From an uncultured bacterium (GTDB taxonomy: Bacteria; Desulfobacterota; GWC2-55-46): DNA of 64,000 bases. Below are positions 50,652 to 60,527 of the stretch, in pieces. Location: assembly GCA_905339405.1 (NCBI GenBank), contig CAJPGC010000014.1:62001-126000 (forward strand), written 5' to 3'. The notes beneath the pieces were generated by a model. That model made no database searches, was not told where the DNA came from, and worked only from the letters and a program-made list of their open reading frames with translations. Position numbers and translations under genes: made by a program. The stretch's first letter is position 1, and each line of letters opens with the position of its first letter.

Positions 50652-51751
50652 CAAATTCGGCAAAGCCCTCCGGCTTTTTTCTTTCCGTTCTTCTGCTCCT
50701 TTTTGTCTCGTCAGCGGCCTGGGCTGTGGAGGGCCGTCATTTCGGGCCGGACGGCCTCAAGGCATGGACAGTGCAGGGCAAAAGCGCCGTGGAGGCAGGC
50801 CCGGCTGGTTTGACTCTCAAGGGCAGGGAACTGGCCGCGCTCATACCGCCGAAGGGGACTGCCCTTTCTGGAAGCGTGCTGGGGTTGAATATCTCCTCGG
50901 CGACCGACGCCCTTCTTACCATTTACGTGCGCTCTAACGGCAAGGTTTTCCCCGAACGCGTGAACGTAAGGGCCGGGCAAGGCAAAGGGCCCGCGCTCTA
51001 CAGGTTTTTGACAGGCGAAGATGAATACGGGCCAGCGGCCGAGCTCGCGGCCATAGAGATACGCGCCGCCCGCGTTGACTTCGCCGTCCATTCGCTGTCG
51101 TTGGCCCCGGCGACTGGAACCGGGTACATTGCCGCCCTGTGGGAAGAGTTCTGGAGACCCGCCTATATAAACGCGGCCACCATAACGACAATTGAGACGC
51201 CGCAGTTCATGGGTGTCTCCTTCCAGGTATATCTCCTGTTTATCGTCGCTCTTCTTGTCCCGTTCTTCTTGTTCGCAGTCTCGAAAACACGTCCGTCCGG
51301 CGGGCTTCAGGCGGCCGTTCTTTTCGCTTTCATCGCGGCGGGGACGCTCTCCGCCGTGAGGATGGACTACAACTGGCTGGCCGCGTGGGGTGACGAATCT
51401 GGCAGGCTTTCCGGCAGGGAGGTCGCCGAGAGGGTGCGGTCGGTCAACGGCGGCTGGCTCGACGAGCTGCTTGAGCAGGCCGAATACATGAAAAAAAATC
51501 TGCCAGAAGACGCCACAGTCAGATTGGCTGAAGTCGAGGAGTCCTCCCGCCTTGCCTCCATCGGCAGGTATTATCTCCTGCCGCTCAGGGTCTCCTCTGA
51601 CGCCGGGTACGTCTGGACGTACAGGACTGAGGGGCTCTCGCTCGATGGCAGTTCGCTCATGAAGGGCGGCCGTGTCATCGCAACTCCTGTGCGCCTCGTC
51701 AAAGACTTCGGTGAGGGCAGCGCCCTTTTCATAAGGAAGGCCGCTCAATGA
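50648..51751 (+). CDS. Secreted/membrane protein with two TMs and extracytoplasmic domains
   Basis: Signal peptide, beta-rich N-domain, TMs QVYLLFIVALLVPFFLFAVS and QAAVLFAFIAAGTLSAV, C-domain LPEDATVRLAEVEESSRLASIGRYYLLPLRV; ATGA overlaps. Confidence 0.5.
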   Translation: MTNSAKPSGFFLSVLLLLFVSSAAWAVEGRHFGPDGLKAWTVQGKSAVEAGPAGLTLKGRELAALIPPKGTALSGSVLGLNISSATDALLTIYVRSNGKVFPERVNVRAGQGKGPALYRFLTGEDEYGPAAELAAIEIRAARVDFAVHSLSLAPATGTGYIAALWEEFWRPAYINAATITTIETPQFMGVSFQVYLLFIVALLVPFFLFAVSKTRPSGGLQAAVLFAFIAAGTLSAVRMDYNWLAAWGDESGRLSGREVAERVRSVNGGWLDELLEQAEYMKKNLPEDATVRLAEVEESSRLASIGRYYLLPLRVSSDAGYVWTYRTEGLSLDGSSLMKGGRVIATPVRLVKDFGEGSALFIRKAAQ

Positions 51752-53145
51752 CGGTCTTTACCGGCAAAGCGGCGGCGGTACTGCTGCCGTGGCTCGCGGG
51801 CTTTCTCATTCTATACCGGCCATTGAAGATGGGGCGGCTCGAGGCGGTCTTCCTGGGGTACGGGGCAGGGACGGCGCTTCTTACTTTCTGGATGTTTTGC
51901 CTCGGCTGGCTGCGCGTCCCTTTTTCAACGCTCAACGCATCCGCCCTTCCAGTTGTGGTCATCGCCGCCTGTCTGCTGGCAACCCCGGCCAAGGGCAGGC
52001 AATCTGATAAGGGCGAATGGACTATCGCGGGCCTCACTCCTTTGAGGACGGCGGTCGCGCTCATACTCGGCGCATGGATTCTTGCAAGGGGAGCGTTCGT
52101 CTTCTACGAGTGCTTCAACAGGCCCATATACTCATGGGACGCATGGGCGAACTGGTCAGCGGGGGCCAAGCTCTTCTTCTATTCCAGGGGTATGCTTCTT
52201 GACAGCGCGGAGAATTTTTTCGGGGCGGGCTACAGGCCCTTTCTCGGCCATCCCGTCCATACCGTGCTCCTTCAGGTATGGCATTCGCTGTGGCTCGGAG
52301 AGTTCCACGAGGTCTACGCGAAGTCCTGGTCGTTTTTCTATTACGCTTCGCTCCTGGGCCTTTTTTTCACGGCGATAAAAAGGGAGTTCTCATGGTACCC
52401 GGCCCTGGTCGCGCTTTTTTTCCTTTCGTCGATGCCGCTCCTTACCTATCACGGACAGGACGCGTACGCCGACCTGCCGCTGTCGTACTTCGCCTTTGCG
52501 GCTGTTTATTGCTTCTGGAGGTACATTGGTGAAAGGCAGGCGAAGTACCTTGCCCTTTCCGGGGCGTTCGCGGCGGCCGGGGTCCTGGTCAAGAACGAGG
52601 GAGTATTTTTCGTACTGGCCCTCATTGTCGCGCTCGTCATTTTCGAGAGGGCCCAAAAGGGCCGCATCCGGCGTTCATTGGCGGTCTTTTTGATACCCGC
52701 GCTGGCGGTCGTAGGCCCCTGGCTCGTGTTCAAGCTCACGCACGGGCTCGGGTACGGCCACACCGGGGCCTCTTCCGGCTTTCAATGGCTGAGCGACCCC
52801 AAGTTCAGCCCCGAAGCGCAAAGAGCCGTCCGCTGGGAGGTCATCCCGGCGGCGCTCTCAGAGCTCTTTCTGAAGCCTAACTTCGCCCTGGCGATGGCCT
52901 TCTGGGCCGCCGCTACAGCCGTGTACTTCAAGACGCTGGCGGCCTCCGCCTTGAAGTACCTGTACCCTGTCCCCATCTGCGTCATATCCTTTTTCATGTT
53001 CGTGTACTTGACTCTTGAGCCTACGGCCGTGTTCGAGGCAACTGGCGTCAACAGGAACGCCCTCGCGTACATCCCGGTGGTCTTTTTCATCTCCGCCATG
53101 CTCGCGTGCGCCGCGGTCTGCAAAAAGCCCGTGAAAAACAATTAA
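51748..53145 (+). CDS. Polytopic membrane protein, GT-C glycosyltransferase-like (paralogue of 47437-48852)
   Basis: YSWDAWANWSAGAKLFFY, VLVKNEG, GPWLVFKLTHGLGYGH motifs in the same order as the 47437 gene. Confidence 0.6.
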   Translation: MTVFTGKAAAVLLPWLAGFLILYRPLKMGRLEAVFLGYGAGTALLTFWMFCLGWLRVPFSTLNASALPVVVIAACLLATPAKGRQSDKGEWTIAGLTPLRTAVALILGAWILARGAFVFYECFNRPIYSWDAWANWSAGAKLFFYSRGMLLDSAENFFGAGYRPFLGHPVHTVLLQVWHSLWLGEFHEVYAKSWSFFYYASLLGLFFTAIKREFSWYPALVALFFLSSMPLLTYHGQDAYADLPLSYFAFAAVYCFWRYIGERQAKYLALSGAFAAAGVLVKNEGVFFVLALIVALVIFERAQKGRIRRSLAVFLIPALAVVGPWLVFKLTHGLGYGHTGASSGFQWLSDPKFSPEAQRAVRWEVIPAALSELFLKPNFALAMAFWAAATAVYFKTLAASALKYLYPVPICVISFFMFVYLTLEPTAVFEATGVNRNALAYIPVVFFISAMLACAAVCKKPVKNN

Positions 53146-53151
53146 CTCTTT

Positions 53152-53180
53152 TTGACACCTTCCCCCCTAAATGCTATCCT
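53152..53180 (+). promoter_or_regulatory. Putative sigma70 promoter for era
   Basis: TTGACA-N17-TATCCT. Confidence 0.7.
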
Positions 53181-53238
53181 GAAGTGCCGGACAGGCGTAC
53201 CGGTTCATTCACAGGTATTGAAATTTACGCACCCGCAG

Positions 53239-53301
53239 GCCGCTCAAAAAGTTCTGATGCACGAAGAAGACAAGAAGGCAGATGGGACTTTTTCAGCGGG
53301 C
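53239..53301. repeat. Interspersed palindromic repeat, short form, copy F
   Basis: GCCGCTCAAAAAGT...ACTTTTTCAGCGGGC terminal inverted repeats, 63 bp, in the era 5' leader. Confidence 0.7.
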
Positions 53302-53324
53302 TCAATCAACCGCAAAGGACGTTT

Positions 53325-54203
53325 ATGGCTTTCAGGTCAGGCTTCATATCAATAATCGGCAGGCCCAACGCCGGTAAATCTACCCTCATGAACCGCATTA
53401 CCGGCGAGAAGATATCGATAGTTTCTCCCAAGCCGCAGACGACGAGGAACGTCATACGGGGCGTCTACAACAGGGAGGACTGCCAGCTTGTCTTCATCGA
53501 CACGCCCGGCATACACAAGGGCAAGGGACTTCTGAACGAGTTCATGGTGAAAGAGGCGGTCTCCTCGCTCTCAGACGTTGACGCTGTAGTGCTCCTCATC
53601 GAGGCTGAAAAGCCTGTCTCTGACGACGACCGGCTCGTGCTCGAAGCCGTGAAGAATCTTAAGTGCCCGGTCATACTTGGCATAAACAAGGTGGACAAGA
53701 TCGACAAGAGGCAGGTGCTCCCTATAATCGACGAGTACTCGAAGGCCTACGCCTTCGCAGAGATAATCCCCATCTCCGCACTGAAAGGCGACGGCGTCAA
53801 GCTACTCGTAGACAAGCTCGTCTCTTTAGTGCCCGAGGGGCCCAAGTACTTCCCGGACGATTCGGTGACGGACCTCCCGGAGAGGTTCATCGCGGCCGAG
53901 ATGGTAAGGGAGAAGGTATTCCTCTACGCCCGCGAGGAGGTCCCGTATTCGGTGGCGGTGACGGTCGACAAATTCACCGAAAAAAAAGACATAATCTCCA
54001 TTTCAGCTACAATTAATGTTGAGCGCGAATCGCAAAAGGGCATCGTCATCGGCAAGGGCGGGGCCATGCTCAAGAAGATCGGCTCTTCCGCGAGGCAGGA
54101 GATAGAGGGCCTTCTGGGGAAAAAGGTGTTCCTCGAGCTCTTTGTCAGGGTGCACAAGGAATGGACCAAAAAGCCCGGGGCTTTGAAAGATTTCGGATAT
54201 TGA
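53325..54203 (+). CDS. era: GTPase Era
   Basis: MAFRSGFISIIGRPNAGKSTLMNRI; FIDTPGIHKGK; KH domain IVIGKGGAMLKKIG; start moved from 53106 to 53325 (AAAGGAC upstream). Confidence 0.96.
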   Translation: MAFRSGFISIIGRPNAGKSTLMNRITGEKISIVSPKPQTTRNVIRGVYNREDCQLVFIDTPGIHKGKGLLNEFMVKEAVSSLSDVDAVVLLIEAEKPVSDDDRLVLEAVKNLKCPVILGINKVDKIDKRQVLPIIDEYSKAYAFAEIIPISALKGDGVKLLVDKLVSLVPEGPKYFPDDSVTDLPERFIAAEMVREKVFLYAREEVPYSVAVTVDKFTEKKDIISISATINVERESQKGIVIGKGGAMLKKIGSSARQEIEGLLGKKVFLELFVRVHKEWTKKPGALKDFGY

Positions 54204-54234
54204 GTTTTAAATGAAAGGGAAGCAGCAGGACTGA

Positions 54235-55545
54235 ATGAAACCAATAGTAGCGGTGGTCGGAAGGCCGAACGTCGGAAAGTCGACCCTCTTCAACAAGATA
54301 CTGGGGAAAAAGAAGGCCATAGTCCATGACCAGCCCGGAGTGACGCGGGACCTCAATTACGCCGACACCGAGGAGCTCGGCAGGGCCTTTACGCTGGTCG
54401 ATACCGGAGGGTTCGAGCCGGAGGCCGGGGATATCATAACCAGGCAGGTCAGGGACCAGGCGAGGCTCGCAGTCGAGGACGCGGACGTCATCGTCTTCGT
54501 CATGGACGGCAGGGCGGGTCTCAACCCTCAGGACTCCGAGCTCGTTGATATGCTGAGGCGCGCCGGAAAGCCGGTCATATACGTCGCCAACAAAATAGAC
54601 ACGCCCAGGCAGGCCGCGCTCGTCGCCGACTTCTACTCGCTCGGCGTCGACGAGGTCATGGGTGTGTCCGCCGAGCACGGCCTTGGAATAACGGAGCTCA
54701 TCGACGAGATAATAAAGAGGCTCCCCGAGAGGGAAGAGGCCCCGGTCGACGAGGACAGGGTCAAGGTCGCCATCGTGGGCAGGCCGAACGTCGGGAAGTC
54801 CTCGCTTTTGAACCGCCTCATCGGGAAGTCCAGGGCCATCGTGAGCGAGATCGCAGGGACCACCCGCGACCCGGTCGATACGCCCGTCGAGCTGGACGGG
54901 AGGAAGTACCTCTTCATAGACACGGCCGGCATAAGGAAAAAGAGCAAGGTCAGCCTCACGGTCGAGACGTATTCGGTCATGGAGGCCATAAGGTCGATTG
55001 AAAGGTGCGACGTCGCGCTCCTTCTAGTGGACGGCAAGGAAGGCGTCTCCACGCAGGACGAGAAGATTGCCGGGCTCATCGAAGACCGCAAGAAGTGCTG
55101 CGCCATCGTCGTCAACAAGTGGGACCTGGCGGAAAAGGACACGCATACGGTCGAGTACGCGAAAGAGACCATCAGGAAAAAGCTTCCCTTTGTCGGCTAC
55201 GCCCCTGTGCTCTTCACTTCCGCGCTCACGGGCCAGAGGGTGCCCAAGGTGCTGGAGACCGTCGACGACCTTTTCGAGAGGGGCAGGCGGAAGGTGTCCA
55301 CGTCGGCCCTCAACTCGGCCCTCGAATCTATCGTCAACAGGAAGCATCCGCCTGCCTCGAGGGGCAGGGAAGTGAAATTCTACTATATGACGCAGGTCGG
55401 GGTGCTGCCGCCGACCTTCCTCATATTCTCAAACCATCCGGACGGCGTGGAGGATTCCTACGTGCGCTTCCTGACATCGGCCTTGAGAGAGGCCCTGGGA
55501 ATGGAAGGCATACCCTTGAGGGTCGTTTTCAAACAAAGGCACTGA
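54235..55545 (+). CDS. der: GTPase Der (EngA)
   Basis: Two G domains: VVGRPNVGKSTLFNKI and IVGRPNVGKSSLLNRL. Confidence 0.97.
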   Translation: MKPIVAVVGRPNVGKSTLFNKILGKKKAIVHDQPGVTRDLNYADTEELGRAFTLVDTGGFEPEAGDIITRQVRDQARLAVEDADVIVFVMDGRAGLNPQDSELVDMLRRAGKPVIYVANKIDTPRQAALVADFYSLGVDEVMGVSAEHGLGITELIDEIIKRLPEREEAPVDEDRVKVAIVGRPNVGKSSLLNRLIGKSRAIVSEIAGTTRDPVDTPVELDGRKYLFIDTAGIRKKSKVSLTVETYSVMEAIRSIERCDVALLLVDGKEGVSTQDEKIAGLIEDRKKCCAIVVNKWDLAEKDTHTVEYAKETIRKKLPFVGYAPVLFTSALTGQRVPKVLETVDDLFERGRRKVSTSALNSALESIVNRKHPPASRGREVKFYYMTQVGVLPPTFLIFSNHPDGVEDSYVRFLTSALREALGMEGIPLRVVFKQRH

Positions 55546-55550
55546 CATAG

Positions 55551-56402
55551 ATGAGGGGATTCGCGGCTGTCGCGAGGGACGGGGTAAAGATATTCCAGAG
55601 GAACGACTGCCTCACCAGCGCGGCGGCCATATCCTTCTACGCCTTTTTCTCGCTCATCCCGCTCATGTTCATCATGACCGCGGGCCTCGGCTTTCTCATA
55701 GGCTCCAGGCCCGACCTGCAGGACAGGGTAATCGGCATGGTAAGGGAGAGCGTGCCGTACCTGAGCCCCAGGTTCATCACAGACCTCAAGGAGCTGTCGC
55801 TGAACTGGAAGACCTTCGGCTGGCTGGGCCTTGTGACGCTCGTCTCAGGCGCGGAGCTCGTCATCGGCGCGTCTTCAAAGGCTTTGATGCGGGTTTTCGA
55901 CACCGGGGACAAGTTCGGTTTTTTCAGGCAGAAGGTCGTAAACCTCCTCGGCGTGCTCCTCGCGATATTCGCGTCCCTGGCTTCTATTGCACTGACGGCG
56001 GCTTCCTACTACCTCGAGGCCATCGAGGTCGACATACTCGGGCTCGGCTACATCTACACTTTTTTCATAATATTCCTCACCAGGTTCGTCGCGCCGTTCC
56101 TGCTTGTCTCGGGGATGATCGCGGCGGTCTTCAGGCTCCTTTCCGGGCCGAACCTTGATATGAGGTCCGCTTTTTTCGGCAGCGCCCTTTTTACCGTCCT
56201 ATGGGAGCTAGCCAAGCAGCTTTTCGCGCTCTACGTGTCAAACTTCCAGAGCTACAACAAGTTCTACGGGTCCATCGGCACCCTCATGATCCTCCTTATG
56301 TGGATCTTCTACTCGGCGAATATCTTCCTTTTCGCGGCCTCTAGCGCCAGGGCCGCCTATTTAAGCGGCGGCTATCCCTGGCCGGCCAAGCCCCGGAAGT
56401 GA
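55551..56402 (+). CDS. YihY/BrkB family membrane protein
   Basis: LTSAAAISFYAFFSLIPLMFIMTAGLGFLIG; YNKFYGSIGTLMILLMWIFYSANIFLFAA. Confidence 0.88.
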   Translation: MRGFAAVARDGVKIFQRNDCLTSAAAISFYAFFSLIPLMFIMTAGLGFLIGSRPDLQDRVIGMVRESVPYLSPRFITDLKELSLNWKTFGWLGLVTLVSGAELVIGASSKALMRVFDTGDKFGFFRQKVVNLLGVLLAIFASLASIALTAASYYLEAIEVDILGLGYIYTFFIIFLTRFVAPFLLVSGMIAAVFRLLSGPNLDMRSAFFGSALFTVLWELAKQLFALYVSNFQSYNKFYGSIGTLMILLMWIFYSANIFLFAASSARAAYLSGGYPWPAKPRK

Positions 56403-56531
56403 TAAAAGTCATGTAATTACGGGACTTATGACGGAAATTTGTTCAAGATTTTTATTGTAAAATCCCCGGAACTATGACAGAATATTTTTATTTAAATTCG
56501 AGTGAAAACAACTCATTACAGAGGAGCATAG

Positions 56532-58418
56532 ATGAACCAGCTATATAAGAACATAGCCATGTGGCTCATCATAATAGCCACAGTAGTGCTGATGTTTAAC
56601 CTTATAAGCTACAAGCAGCCCTCCTCGGACAAGGTCATTTTCAGCGACTTCATCCAGCAGGTCGAATCCGGGAACGTCACCGAGGTCACCATCCAGGGCA
56701 GCGACATACTCGGGAAATACAAGGACGGCAAGGCCTTCCAGACGTTTTCCCCCCAGTACCCCGACCTCATCGGCAAGCTCCGCGAAAGCGGCGTCAAGAT
56801 AGCGGTCGAGCCTGTCGTGGACAGCCCTTCCTGGGGCACGATATTCGTCTCCTGGTTCCCGATGATACTCCTCATAGGCGTCTGGATATTCTTCATGCGC
56901 CAGATGCAGAGCGGCGGCGGCAAGGCCATGAGCTTCGGCAAATCAAGGGCCAGGCTCCTTAACGAGAGCCAGCACAGGGTCACTTTCAAGGACGTGGCCG
57001 GCATAGAGGAAGCGAAGGAAGAGGTAGAGGAGATAATTGACTTCCTCAAGGACCCGAAGAAGTTCACCAAGCTCGGGGGCCGCATACCAAAGGGCGTCCT
57101 CCTCGTCGGCCCTCCCGGAACGGGCAAGACCCTTCTGGCGAAGGCGATAGCCGGAGAGGCCGGAGTGCCGTTTTTCACCATCTCGGGTTCGGATTTCGTC
57201 GAGATGTTCGTGGGGGTTGGCGCCTCCAGGGTCAGGGACCTTTTCGTGCAGGGCAAGAAGAACGCGCCCTGCATTATATTCATCGACGAGATAGACGCCG
57301 TAGGCCGCCACAGGGGCGCTGGCCTCGGCGGAGGCCACGACGAGAGGGAGCAGACCTTGAACCAGCTCCTCGTCGAGATGGACGGTTTCGAGTCGAACGA
57401 GGGAGTCATAATAGTTGCGGCTACGAACAGGCCCGACGTGCTTGACCCGGCCCTGCTGCGTCCCGGCAGGTTCGACAGGAACGTCGTGGTGCCCAAGCCC
57501 GACATAAAGGGCAGGGCCGAGATACTGAAAGTGCATACTTCAAAGACCCCGATGTCCCCGGACGTCGACATAGAGGTCATAGCAAGGGGCACGCCGGGCT
57601 TTTCCGGGGCCGACCTTTCAAACCTCGTGAACGAGGCCGCACTTTTGGCCGCGCGGCGCGGCAAGGACAAGCTCGAGAAGCCCGAGTTCGACGAGGCAAA
57701 GGACAAGCTCCTCATGGGCAGCGAGCGCCGCTCGCTCATAATAAACGATGCGGAGAAGAAGAACACCGCCTACCACGAGGCAGGGCACACGCTTGTGGCA
57801 AGGCTCATCCCCGGGACCGACCCCATCCACAAGGTCTCCATCATCCCGAGGGGCATGGCATTGGGGCTCACGCAGCAGCTCCCGATAGACGAGAGGCACA
57901 CCTACAGCAAGGACTACCTCGTGAACAACATCTCCGTCCTCATGGGCGGCAGGGCCGCCGAGGAGATAGTGCTGAACCACATGACCACCGGCGCCGGGAA
58001 CGACATCGAGCGCGCCACAGAGCTCGCGCGCAAGATGGTTTGCGAGTGGGGCATGAGCGACAAGCTCGGGCCGCTGACCTTCGGCAAGAAGGAAGAGCAC
58101 ATATTCCTCGGCAAGGACATGGGGCAGAAGAGGGACTTCAGTGAAGAGACCGCCGAGGAGATAGACGCCGAGATAAAGAAGATAGTGGTTGAGAACTACA
58201 CCCGGGCCCGCAAGCTCCTCGAGTCCCATACCGGCGCGCTCCACAGGCTCGCGAAGGCCCTCCTCGAAAAAGAGGTACTCGACGGGCAGGAGATAGAAAA
58301 GCTCATCCACGCGGACGGCGACGGCAGGGGGCCATCGGGCGCACCGGAACCGTCGGGCTCCAAACCCGAGACCCTGAACCCCGCGGACGCTGCCTCTCTT
58401 GGCGTTGCGGTCAAGTAG
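56532..58418 (+). CDS. ftsH: ATP-dependent zinc metalloprotease FtsH
   Basis: [26 protein letters not shown] region; HEAGH zinc motif. Confidence 0.98.
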   Translation: MNQLYKNIAMWLIIIATVVLMFNLISYKQPSSDKVIFSDFIQQVESGNVTEVTIQGSDILGKYKDGKAFQTFSPQYPDLIGKLRESGVKIAVEPVVDSPSWGTIFVSWFPMILLIGVWIFFMRQMQSGGGKAMSFGKSRARLLNESQHRVTFKDVAGIEEAKEEVEEIIDFLKDPKKFTKLGGRIPKGVLLVGPPGTGKTLLAKAIAGEAGVPFFTISGSDFVEMFVGVGASRVRDLFVQGKKNAPCIIFIDEIDAVGRHRGAGLGGGHDEREQTLNQLLVEMDGFESNEGVIIVAATNRPDVLDPALLRPGRFDRNVVVPKPDIKGRAEILKVHTSKTPMSPDVDIEVIARGTPGFSGADLSNLVNEAALLAARRGKDKLEKPEFDEAKDKLLMGSERRSLIINDAEKKNTAYHEAGHTLVARLIPGTDPIHKVSIIPRGMALGLTQQLPIDERHTYSKDYLVNNISVLMGGRAAEEIVLNHMTTGAGNDIERATELARKMVCEWGMSDKLGPLTFGKKEEHIFLGKDMGQKRDFSEETAEEIDAEIKKIVVENYTRARKLLESHTGALHRLAKALLEKEVLDGQEIEKLIHADGDGRGPSGAPEPSGSKPETLNPADAASLGVAVK

Positions 58419-58454
58419 GCAGGCCGTTTTTTTAAAAAACCATTCCGTTACCCG

Positions 58455-58485
58455 GCCGGCCGCGCAAGCGGCCGGCTTATCCTTT
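58455..58485 (+). terminator. Hairpin terminator after ftsH
   Basis: GCCGGCCGC-GCAA-GCGGCCGGC followed by weak T-rich stretch. Confidence 0.65.
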
Positions 58486-58517
58486 TATAACTCATTTTAA
58501 ACAGGGGCGGTTTCTCC

Positions 58518-59723
58518 TTGAGCTCACCCGTCAGATGCCTTGAGATTGCGTCGTTCGAGAGTTCCTTCGCCGAGATGGACAGGATAGGCGTGGACGCCGC
58601 AGGCGCGGTCATCATGGCCCCAAAGCAGCTCCATTACAACCTGAAGCTCGAAGGGTTGAAGCCCGTACAGGCCAACATACTCAAGCAGGACATGCTCTCC
58701 ATCGGCGGGGAGGCCGCTGTCTCCCGCGGGACGGCCTCGTGCTCGGTCGCATCCACCGGCGCGCTGGTCTCGGGCACGGCGAGGCAGTTCGAGGCATTGA
58801 TAGGTAAGCTCAAGGGGCAGTCGCTCGGCCTGGGGCAGACCGCAGAAGCCATGCGTAAGGCCATCGAGAACAGGGGCCGCTTTGCCTGGGAATTGAAGGG
58901 CCCCAACGGGCCGCTCAAGATAGGCCCCCGCACCCTCATTATGGGCATACTGAACGTCACGCCGGATTCGTTCTCCGACGGTGGCCGCTTCATGGAACCG
59001 GGCAGGGCCGTTGAGAGGGCGCTGGAGATGGCGTCCGAAGGGGCCGACTGGATTGACATAGGCGGAGAGTCGACGCGCCCCGGGGCCGGGCCGGTAGACG
59101 CGGAAGAGGAGAAAAAAAGGGTCGTCCCGGTGATAGAGGCTCTCGCCAAAGAAGGGCTCACCGTTTCGGTCGATACTACCAAAGCCTCCGTTGCCGTGGC
59201 CGCGCTTGATGCCGGGGCTTCAATAGTGAACGACGTTTCGGCCCTTTCGATGGACGAGGCGATGGCAGGAGTCGTCGCCAGGCACAACGCCCCGCTCATC
59301 ATCATGCACATGAGGGGAACACCACGGACGATGCAGCTCGACACGGCCTATGGCGACCTCATGGCCGAGGTCTATGGCTGGCTGCATTCGCGTATCGAGT
59401 TCGCGGCAGAAGCGGGAATAGACCCTGAAAACATCATCGTAGACCCGGGCCTGGGCTTCGGGAAATCGGTAGAGGGAAACCTCGAAGTATTGGGAAGGCT
59501 TAAGGAGTTCAAGTCACTGGGAAGGCCGGTCCTGGCCGGGCCTTCGAGGAAGTCGTTCATAGGAAAGACGCTCAACGCGCCGGACCCGGACGAGAGGCTT
59601 GCCGGGACTCTGGCCGCCTGCGCGCTGGCCGCGGCGAACGGGGCCGCAATTTTGAGGGTGCACGACGTTAAGGAGGCCCGCAGGGCCGCAATGATAGCCG
59701 ACGCAGTGTCGGGCAGGGCTTGA
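58518..59723 (+). CDS. folP: Dihydropteroate synthase with N-terminal extension
   Basis: LIMGILNVTPDSFSDGG; DWIDIGGESTRPGAGPV; about 120-aa N-terminal extension; TTG start. Confidence 0.93.
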   Translation: MSSPVRCLEIASFESSFAEMDRIGVDAAGAVIMAPKQLHYNLKLEGLKPVQANILKQDMLSIGGEAAVSRGTASCSVASTGALVSGTARQFEALIGKLKGQSLGLGQTAEAMRKAIENRGRFAWELKGPNGPLKIGPRTLIMGILNVTPDSFSDGGRFMEPGRAVERALEMASEGADWIDIGGESTRPGAGPVDAEEEKKRVVPVIEALAKEGLTVSVDTTKASVAVAALDAGASIVNDVSALSMDEAMAGVVARHNAPLIIMHMRGTPRTMQLDTAYGDLMAEVYGWLHSRIEFAAEAGIDPENIIVDPGLGFGKSVEGNLEVLGRLKEFKSLGRPVLAGPSRKSFIGKTLNAPDPDERLAGTLAACALAAANGAAILRVHDVKEARRAAMIADAVSGRA

Positions 59724-59726
59724 CGG

Positions 59727-60527
59727 ATGATTGAGAGCATATTCGGGATGAATACGGTGGTAACGCTCCTCGACATAGCCATAGTGGCCTTTGTGCTCTA
59801 CTGGTTCATGCTCATGTTCAAGGGCTCGAGGGCCGAGAGGATGATATGGGGCCTCGGCATAATCGTCGTCGTCTATTTCGTCTCCCAGCGGTTCGAGCTT
59901 CTGACGCTCCACTGGATACTCTCGAACTTCCTCAGCTCGATAGTCGTTTTCATAATCGTCGTCTTCCAGCAGGACATCAGGAGGGCCCTGGTGCAGATGG
60001 GCAAGCCCTTCAGCACCAGGGACACCATGACCTCGGGCGGGGCGCTCGACGAGATTTTGAGGGCGGTTTCGTTCATGTCGAAGAAAAAGACCGGCGCGCT
60101 CATAGTCCTCGAGCGTTCGATGGACTTGAGCGATTACCTCGAGGACCAGCTCGGCATCGAGCTGGACGCAAAGGTATCGAAGGAGCTCCTGCTTTCGGTC
60201 TTCAATTCGTCTTCCCCTATACACGACGGCGCGGTCATCGTAAGAAGGGGCAGGGTCTATAAGGCCGGGTGCATACTCCCGCTGACGGACAAGGAACTCT
60301 CCAAGTCGATGGGCACGAGGCACAGGGCGGCCATCGGGCTTGCCGAGGAGACTGACGCGGCGATAATCGTCGTCTCCGAGGAGACGGGCGGCATAACGCT
60401 CGTCGTCGAGGACGGCCTTTTCGCGGATATCGGGGCCGACAGGCTCGCCTCCGACTTGAAGCAGCTCTTCGCCTACAAGGGGTACCCGAGGAAGGACATA
60501 TTCCATGGGGGGGCGGCCGGCAGATGA
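59727..60527 (+). CDS. cdaA: Diadenylate cyclase CdaA
   Basis: Three TMs then HDGAVIVRRGRVYKAGCILPL and GTRHRAAIGLAEETDA (DGA and RHR motifs). Confidence 0.95.
   Translation: MIESIFGMNTVVTLLDIAIVAFVLYWFMLMFKGSRAERMIWGLGIIVVVYFVSQRFELLTLHWILSNFLSSIVVFIIVVFQQDIRRALVQMGKPFSTRDTMTSGGALDEILRAVSFMSKKKTGALIVLERSMDLSDYLEDQLGIELDAKVSKELLLSVFNSSSPIHDGAVIVRRGRVYKAGCILPLTDKELSKSMGTRHRAAIGLAEETDAAIIVVSEETGGITLVVEDGLFADIGADRLASDLKQLFAYKGYPRKDIFHGGAAGR

Noticed and set aside
50711-51748. 345-aa minus-strand ORF
   Set aside because: Antisense of the 50648-51751 gene, which fits the ATGA-coupled operon
53106-53324. N-terminal extension of Era as a novel domain
   Set aside because: Translated promoter and repeat sequence; conserved Era begins at ATG 53325 with a ribosome-binding site
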